This document shows positions 1 through 4,192 of a stretch of DNA of 6,948 bases, in pieces. The DNA is from Thermoplasmata archaeon (GTDB lineage: Archaea > Thermoplasmatota > Thermoplasmata > GCA-020350865). Every line of letters starts with the position of its first letter. The stretch's first letter is position 1. The stretch lies in NCBI GenBank assembly GCA_020350865.1, contig CP070726.1, positions 1,162,149 to 1,169,096 of the forward strand, in the 5' to 3' direction. A program made the position numbers and the translations under genes. The notes below the pieces were generated by a model that had not been told where the DNA came from, did no database searches, and saw only the letters and a list, made by a program, of their open reading frames with translations.

Positions 1-1
1 C

Positions 2-94
2 GCCTCTAAAACAGGTGATATGGAGGTGAAAAGGATCATCGAGGGCATACTTTGTCCATATAAATCTACGATGATCGAAAGGGAGGCGAATTAA
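2..94 (+). CDS. Possible C-terminal end of an upstream gene (partial, unidentified)
   Basis: One frame is open from the left edge to a TAA at 92-94 and gives 30 residues ending ...GILCPYKSTMIEREAN. The composition is protein-like (mixed charged and hydrophobic residues), but 30 open codons are not rare by chance and no family is recognisable. If real, it is the tail of a gene on the same strand, ending 176 bases before sucC. The same bases can form nested RNA helices (see the inverted repeat at 34-76), so a structured RNA is the competing reading. The call rests only on the open frame and its position. Confidence 0.3.
   Translation, partial: ASKTGDMEVKRIIEGILCPYKSTMIEREAN
34..76 (+). repeat. 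Inverted repeat / possible RNA stem
   Basis: GATCATCG at 34-41 is perfectly complementary to CGATGATC at 69-76. Inside it, GGGCA (43-47) can pair with TGTCC (53-57) with one G-U pair. Outside it, CGCCTC (1-6) pairs exactly with GAGGCG (83-88). The three helices are nested and compatible, so the segment could fold as an RNA. No known RNA family motif was recognised, and no T-run follows directly. Confidence 0.35.
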
Positions 95-150
95 GCAAAA
101 CGCAAAATATCAGCATCCTTAGTAAAAATATCCTGTTCCACAGCCCCCTA

Positions 151-190
151 TCATTAATGATCTCCTAGACACTGCCATTGAATGGAGATC
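151..190. promoter_or_regulatory. Paired palindromes upstream of sucC, candidate operator
   Basis: TCATTAATGA (151-160) is a perfect 10-base palindrome, and CCATTGAATGG (175-185) is a 5+1+5 palindrome. Both share the half-sites CATT and AATG, with centres about 25 bases apart. They lie about 69 and 44 bases upstream of the TATA box centre. GATCTCC (159-165) and GGAGATC (184-190) form a further inverted pair overlapping both. This looks like a site for a dimeric regulator of the operon, but no regulator is known from this window, so the role is inferred. Confidence 0.35.
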
Positions 191-211
191 TGGAAAAAAC
201 ATCGTAACCCC

Positions 212-228
212 CGAAAGCATAATATAAA
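212..228 (+). promoter_or_regulatory. Archaeal BRE/TATA promoter of the sucC-sucD-abce1 unit
   Basis: A purine-rich BRE-like CGAAAG (212-217) sits just upstream of the AT-rich TAATATAAA (220-228), matching the usual archaeal TFB/TBP arrangement. Transcription would be expected to begin about 25 bases downstream, near 248-254, leaving a leader of roughly 20 bases that still includes the ribosome binding site before sucC. Confidence 0.6.
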
Positions 229-255
229 CTCGCTTTTATTCACCCAACACACCAA

Positions 256-263
256 GAGGGTGG
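256..263 (+). promoter_or_regulatory. Ribosome binding site of sucC
   Basis: GAGGGTGG ends seven bases before the ATG at 271 and is an imperfect match to the archaeal Shine-Dalgarno GGAGGTGA. It supports the chosen start, as does the first residue run MKLHEYKAKE, the standard beginning of this family. Confidence 0.6.
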
Positions 264-270
264 TATTTCG

Positions 271-1383
271 ATGAAACTTCATGAATACAAGGCCAAGGAG
301 ATCTTTGCCGACTATGGTTTACCGGTGCCGGAGGGCCTGCTGGTCAAGCATCCCGAGGACCTGAAGGAATTCGACTTTCCCGTGGTGCTCAAATCCCAGG
401 TTCTGGTGGGCGGGAGGGGCAAGGCAGGCGGAATAAAGTTCGCCGATACCCTGGAGGAGGCCAGGGCAAAAATCGGGGAGCTGCTCGATATGGAAATCAA
501 GGGCCTTCCCGTGAAACTTGTTCTTGTGGAGAAGAAGGCAGACATCGTCAAGGAATTCTACGTCGGTTTCGTTGTTGACAGGGCCGCAAAGAGAAACGTT
601 CTGATACTGTCATCTGCGGGGGGGATGGACATCGAGGAGGTGGCCAGGACAAGTCCCGATAAGATCGTGAAACTAGCAATCGCTCCAAAAGAGGGCCTCG
701 AGCCTTATCAGGTGAGGGTGGCGGTCAAGAAGCTGGGACTTTCCGGAAAGGAGATGGTGAAGGTGGCGGATGTGGCCACGAAGCTCTACAGGGCATTTAC
801 GGAGTACGACGCTGAACTTGCGGAGATCAATCCTTTAGCCCTCACGCCCGATGGATTCATTGGTGTGGATGCCAAGATGAACATAGACGACAATGCGCTC
901 TACCGCCACAAGGAGCTGGCAAGGGAGTTTGCCAAAAGCGAGGAATACACGAGCATCGAGAAGATGGCAAAGGAGGCCGGTCTCTCCTATGTGGAACTGG
1001 AGGGCGATATCGGTGTGATCGGGTGCGGTGCGGGTCTCGTAATGGCCTCTTTGGACACACTTGCGCTGTACGGAGGGAAAGCCGCCAATTTCCTTGATGT
1101 CGGAGGGGGGGCCAATGCCGAGAACATGAGGCGCGCCCTTGAGCTCATTTTAATGAAGGAGGGGCTCAAATCCATTTTCATCAACATCTTCGGCGGTATT
1201 ACAAGGTGCGACGAAATCGCACACGGCATCGTGGACTTCGCCCCCGAAATCCCCATTTCGGTGCGCATGATGGGCACCAACGAGGAGGAGGGGAAGAAGA
1301 TACTTATCGACAACGGTTATGTGATCAGGGACTCCATCGAGGAGAGCGCAAAGGAGGCCATCCGGCTTGCGGGAGGCGGGTGA
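271..1383 (+). CDS. sucC: Succinyl-CoA synthetase (ADP-forming), beta subunit
   Basis: Encodes 370 residues of the nucleotide-binding subunit of succinyl-CoA synthetase, the cytoplasmic TCA-cycle enzyme that interconverts succinyl-CoA plus NDP and phosphate with succinate, CoA and NTP. The N-terminal half (about 1-235) is an ATP-grasp domain: MKLHEYKAKE start, glycine-rich loop GGRGKAGGIK (47-56), and metal-site motifs EINPLA (185-190) and VDAKMNIDDNA (199-209). The C-terminal half is the CoA-ligase fold with NFLDVGGGA (273-281) and NIFGGITRCDEIAHGI (305-320), the segment that meets the phosphohistidine of the alpha subunit. The length is slightly under the roughly 390 residues of bacterial SucC, as is usual in archaea. 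The stop codon abuts the sucD start, consistent with balanced synthesis of the two subunits. ADP rather than GDP use is assumed from the family, not read from residues. Confidence 0.97.
   Translation: MKLHEYKAKEIFADYGLPVPEGLLVKHPEDLKEFDFPVVLKSQVLVGGRGKAGGIKFADTLEEARAKIGELLDMEIKGLPVKLVLVEKKADIVKEFYVGFVVDRAAKRNVLILSSAGGMDIEEVARTSPDKIVKLAIAPKEGLEPYQVRVAVKKLGLSGKEMVKVADVATKLYRAFTEYDAELAEINPLALTPDGFIGVDAKMNIDDNALYRHKELAREFAKSEEYTSIEKMAKEAGLSYVELEGDIGVIGCGAGLVMASLDTLALYGGKAANFLDVGGGANAENMRRALELILMKEGLKSIFINIFGGITRCDEIAHGIVDFAPEIPISVRMMGTNEEEGKKILIDNGYVIRDSIEESAKEAIRLAGGG
1371..1380 (+). promoter_or_regulatory. Ribosome binding site that supports the GTG start of sucD
   Basis: GGGAGGCGGG lies inside the last codons of sucC (residues G-G-G). 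Its GGAGG core (1372-1376) is seven bases before the GTG at 1384. This supports a GTG start directly after the sucC stop rather than any downstream ATG; the first ATG in frame (M28) would remove the CoA-binding glycine loop. Confidence 0.7.
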
Positions 1384-2247
1384 GTGGCCATCATCATCGA
1401 TTCCGAAACCAGGGTTGTGGTGCAGGGCATCACTGGGGGTCAGGGGAAGTTCCACACAAAGGTCATGAAGGAGTACGGCACGAACATCGTTGCAGGTGTC
1501 ACACCGGGTAAGGGCGGAGGCTCGGTGGAGGATGTCCCTGTTTTCGATACCATAGCAGAGGCGGAGGGAGAGCCGAACGCATCGATCATATTTGTCCCTG
1601 CCCCCTTTGCCAAGGACGCGGCCTTGGAGGCCATTGACTTCGGCTTGAACCCAGTAGTAATCATCACGGAGCGCATACCCATTCAGGATTCAATCCACAT
1701 CATGAGCAAGGCGCAGGAGAAGGGCACAATAATCGTGGGCCCGAACACGCCGGGTGTCATCTCGCCGGGCAAATCGAAGATGGGGGTCATGCCCGCACAT
1801 GTGTTTTCCCAGGGAAAAGTGGGCCTGATCTCCAGGAGCGGAACCCTCACATACGAGATCGCCAACAGCCTGAGCAGGGCAGGTCTGGGGCAGTCAACGA
1901 CCGTAGGATTGGGAGGGGACCCAGTGGTGGGCCAAAACTTCGTGGATGTCCTCGAGATGTTCAAATCGGATGGGCAGACAGAAGCCGTGGTCCTGGTGGG
2001 CGAGATTGGGGGCAGTGCCGAGGAGCAAGCCGCAGAATATATCAAGAAGGGATATCCGAAACCTGTTGTTGCCTACATCGCCGGAAGAACAGCACCCCCG
2101 GGAAAGAGGATGGGACATGCAGGTGCCATCGTATCAGGTGGTATGGGAACCGCTGACAGCAAAATTGCGGCATTGACCGAGGCGGGTGTTGCGGTGGCGG
2201 AGCTGCAAAGCGAGATTGCCGGGATGATTTCAGAGAAGATACCATGA
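1384..2247 (+). CDS. sucD: Succinyl-CoA synthetase (ADP-forming), alpha subunit
   Basis: Encodes 287 residues, the usual length, of the catalytic subunit that binds CoA and carries the transient phosphohistidine. The N-terminal Rossmann-type CoA-binding domain (about 5-140) shows GITGGQG (15-21), the VTPGKGG loop (39-45), ITERIP (94-99) and GPNTPG (119-124). The ligase domain follows with SRSGTLTYE (150-158), GLGGDPVVG (175-183), GEIGG (206-210) and GHAGAI (244-249), whose His245 corresponds to the phosphorylated His246 of E. coli SucD. Translation starts at GTG with no gap after sucC, so the two subunits are almost certainly made together from one transcript. The stop codon overlaps the start of abce1 in ATGA. 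All key residues are present, and nothing suggests a broken gene. Confidence 0.97.
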   Translation: MAIIIDSETRVVVQGITGGQGKFHTKVMKEYGTNIVAGVTPGKGGGSVEDVPVFDTIAEAEGEPNASIIFVPAPFAKDAALEAIDFGLNPVVIITERIPIQDSIHIMSKAQEKGTIIVGPNTPGVISPGKSKMGVMPAHVFSQGKVGLISRSGTLTYEIANSLSRAGLGQSTTVGLGGDPVVGQNFVDVLEMFKSDGQTEAVVLVGEIGGSAEEQAAEYIKKGYPKPVVAYIAGRTAPPGKRMGHAGAIVSGGMGTADSKIAALTEAGVAVAELQSEIAGMISEKIP

Positions 2248-4013
2248 GAATCGCCGTACTTATGAGGGACAGGTGCCAGCCCAAACGGTGCTCGCTGGAA
2301 TGCCACAAGTACTGTCCGAAGGTGAGAACAGGGGACGAGACCATTGTCATGGGGGAGGACGGCAAGCCCATCATCTCCGAGGAGCTGTGCCCCGGTTGCG
2401 GTATCTGTATCCACAAATGCCCTTTCGAAGCCATAAGAATCGTTGGCCTGCCGGAAGAGCTGGAGGAGGACCTTGTGCACCAGTTCGGAAAGAACGCCTT
2501 CAGGCTCTTCAGACTGCCCACACCGAAAGAGGGCCGCGTCATAGGCCTTCTTGGCCCCAATGCCATCGGCAAGACAACCATCATCAATATCCTCTCAGGC
2601 AACCTCATTCCCAACCTCGGTGACTACGAGTCAGAGCCTTCATGGGATCCTGTCCTCGAGCATTACGCCGGCACCGAGGTTTCCAATCACCTAAAGAAGC
2701 TGGCGGACGGCTCCGTAAGAACCTCGCTAAAACCCCAGTACGTAGATAAGATACCCAAGCTCTACGAGGAGCAGGTGGACACCCTATTAAAAAAGAGCGA
2801 CGAAATAGGCCAGCTGGATAGGGTTATAGCGGGCCTCGACTTAGAAGGCTGCCTTGACAGAAGGACCTCGGATCTTTCAGGGGGAGAACTCCAGAGGCTG
2901 ACCATTGCCGCCACCATGCTGAAGGAAGCTGATATCTATTTCTTCGACGAGCCCTCATCCTACCTGGATATTTACCAGCGTTTGTCCGTGGCCAAGGCCA
3001 TCAGGGAGCTTTCTAGGGTAAAGCAGGTGATAGTGATAGAACACGATCTGGCGGTACTGGATTTTCTCGGGGATGAAGTATACCTCATGTACGGCTCCGA
3101 GGGAGCGTACGGTATAATCGCTCACCCCAGGGTTGTGAGAAGCGCCATAAACACGTATCTATCTGGCTATATGAGGGAGGAGAACATCAGGTTCAGGGAT
3201 ACCGAGATACACTTTGAGACCCATGCACCCAGGACAGGCTGGGACACGCCAATGCTCATAGAATTCGGGGAGCTGGAGAAGGCATTCAACGGTTTTGTAC
3301 TGGAAACCAGGGCCGGAAAGGTCAATTCGGGCGAGGTTGTGGGTGTCGTGGGAAGGAATTCCACAGGCAAAACAACGTTTGTGAAGATGCTGGCCGGTCT
3401 CATCCTGCCCACAAAAGGCTCCTTGAACACACAGGTGAAGGTTAGCTACAAACCCCAGTACCTGAAGCCCGATTTCGAAGGCAGTGTGAGGGAGTTGTTC
3501 CTAACCAAGGTGGGAAAGGAATTCGAGTCGGGTTTTTATCAGTCCGAGATATTCCATCCGCTCAATCTGAAAGCCCTTCTGGACAGCCTCATACCCAGTC
3601 TGTCAGGTGGCGAGCTGCAGCGGGTTGCCATTGCCCTGTGCCTCATGACGGAGGCCGATATGTACCTCATCGATGAGCCCTCGGCGTACCTGGATTCAAG
3701 CCAGAGGATGGTTGCCGCAAGAACCATTAGAAGGGTCATGGAGAAGAGCGGCAAATCCTCCCTGATTGTCGATCATGATGTGTACTTCATTGACCTGGTC
3801 TCGGATTCGATCATGGTCTTCGGAGGAGAGCCTTCCAGGCACGGTATAAGTGAGGGGCCTTTCCATTTAAGAGAGGGTATGAACAAGTTCTTACAAAACG
3901 TGGGAATCACATTCAGAAGGGACCCCGATACAAAGAGGCCCAGAATCAACAAGCTGGATTCAGTGCTTGATCGCGAGCAGAAGGCGAAAGGGGAATATTA
4001 CTACACCGATTGA
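2244..4013 (+). CDS. abce1: ABCE1 / RNase L inhibitor-like ribosome-recycling ATPase
   Basis: Encodes 589 residues of the soluble twin-ATPase that splits ribosomes into subunits after termination and stays on the small subunit toward initiation. The N-terminal Fe-S domain has the eight expected cysteines: C11, C16, C20, C24 and C49, C52, C55, C59, for two [4Fe-4S] clusters. NBD1 has Walker A GPNAIGKTT (104-112), Q-loop LKPQY (162-166), signature LSGGELQR (211-218), Walker B YFFDEPS with E236, and H267. NBD2 has Walker A GRNSTGKTT (370-378), Q-loop YKPQY (402-406), LSGGELQR (453-460), YLIDEPS with E478, and H511. Both P-loops replace the usual middle Gly (GxNGxGKT) with Ala or Ser, a mild deviation. 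The MRIAVL start matches the family, and it overlaps the sucD stop by four bases with only a weak upstream GAGAAG (2233-2238), so translation is probably coupled to sucD. Confidence 0.98.
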   Translation: MRIAVLMRDRCQPKRCSLECHKYCPKVRTGDETIVMGEDGKPIISEELCPGCGICIHKCPFEAIRIVGLPEELEEDLVHQFGKNAFRLFRLPTPKEGRVIGLLGPNAIGKTTIINILSGNLIPNLGDYESEPSWDPVLEHYAGTEVSNHLKKLADGSVRTSLKPQYVDKIPKLYEEQVDTLLKKSDEIGQLDRVIAGLDLEGCLDRRTSDLSGGELQRLTIAATMLKEADIYFFDEPSSYLDIYQRLSVAKAIRELSRVKQVIVIEHDLAVLDFLGDEVYLMYGSEGAYGIIAHPRVVRSAINTYLSGYMREENIRFRDTEIHFETHAPRTGWDTPMLIEFGELEKAFNGFVLETRAGKVNSGEVVGVVGRNSTGKTTFVKMLAGLILPTKGSLNTQVKVSYKPQYLKPDFEGSVRELFLTKVGKEFESGFYQSEIFHPLNLKALLDSLIPSLSGGELQRVAIALCLMTEADMYLIDEPSAYLDSSQRMVAARTIRRVMEKSGKSSLIVDHDVYFIDLVSDSIMVFGGEPSRHGISEGPFHLREGMNKFLQNVGITFRRDPDTKRPRINKLDSVLDREQKAKGEYYYTD

Positions 4014-4014
4014 A

Positions 4015-4051
4015 TTTTTATTCCTTCATTTCACGTTTTTCTTCCGCTTTT
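4015..4051 (+). terminator. T-tract transcription terminator after abce1
   Basis: Immediately after the abce1 stop come runs of T on the coding strand: TTTTT at 4015-4019, TTTTT at 4036-4040 and TTTT at 4048-4051, within a generally pyrimidine-rich stretch. Archaeal RNA polymerase terminates at such T-tracts without needing a hairpin. This separates the sucCD-abce1 unit from the next gene, which has its own promoter. Confidence 0.6.
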
Positions 4052-4073
4052 AATGGGCTTACAAAGGATTGTG

Positions 4074-4136
4074 ATATACACACAAATTAATGGAAGACTC
4101 AGTGTACAAATACGCTATATTTCGCTTATATACACA
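4074..4136 (+). repeat. Direct repeat of ATATACACA in the intergenic region
   Basis: ATATACACA occurs at 4074-4082 and again at 4128-4136, 54 bases apart. The second copy includes part of the proposed TATA box. The first copy, in the context GTGATATACACACA, might be an alternative upstream promoter or one half of a regulator site. The repeat is seen directly; its role is unknown. Confidence 0.35.
4126..4132 (+). promoter_or_regulatory. TATA box of the large surface-protein gene
   Basis: TTATATA at 4126-4132 is a good archaeal TATA box. A start about 25 bases downstream, near 4155, would give a leader of about 38 bases. That leader contains TCTAG-GAG-CTAGA (4163-4175), a short inverted repeat of uncertain meaning, and the ribosome binding site. 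The upstream BRE is not clear. Confidence 0.6.
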
Positions 4137-4182
4137 GTTTTGGAATAGGTACTAACGTTCAATCTAGGAGCTAGAATTTAGA

Positions 4183-4188
4183 GAGGAG
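4183..4188 (+). promoter_or_regulatory. Ribosome binding site of the large gene
   Basis: GAGGAG ends four bases before the ATG at 4193. The spacing is a little short, but it is the only good site, and the next residues lead straight into the first zinc ribbon, which supports this start. Confidence 0.6.
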
Positions 4189-4192
4189 TGGA

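Noticed and set aside
22..29. GGAGGTGA, a near-perfect archaeal Shine-Dalgarno
   Set aside because: No ATG, GTG or TTG lies at a suitable distance behind it; the first ATG after it is at 71 and leads to only eight codons.
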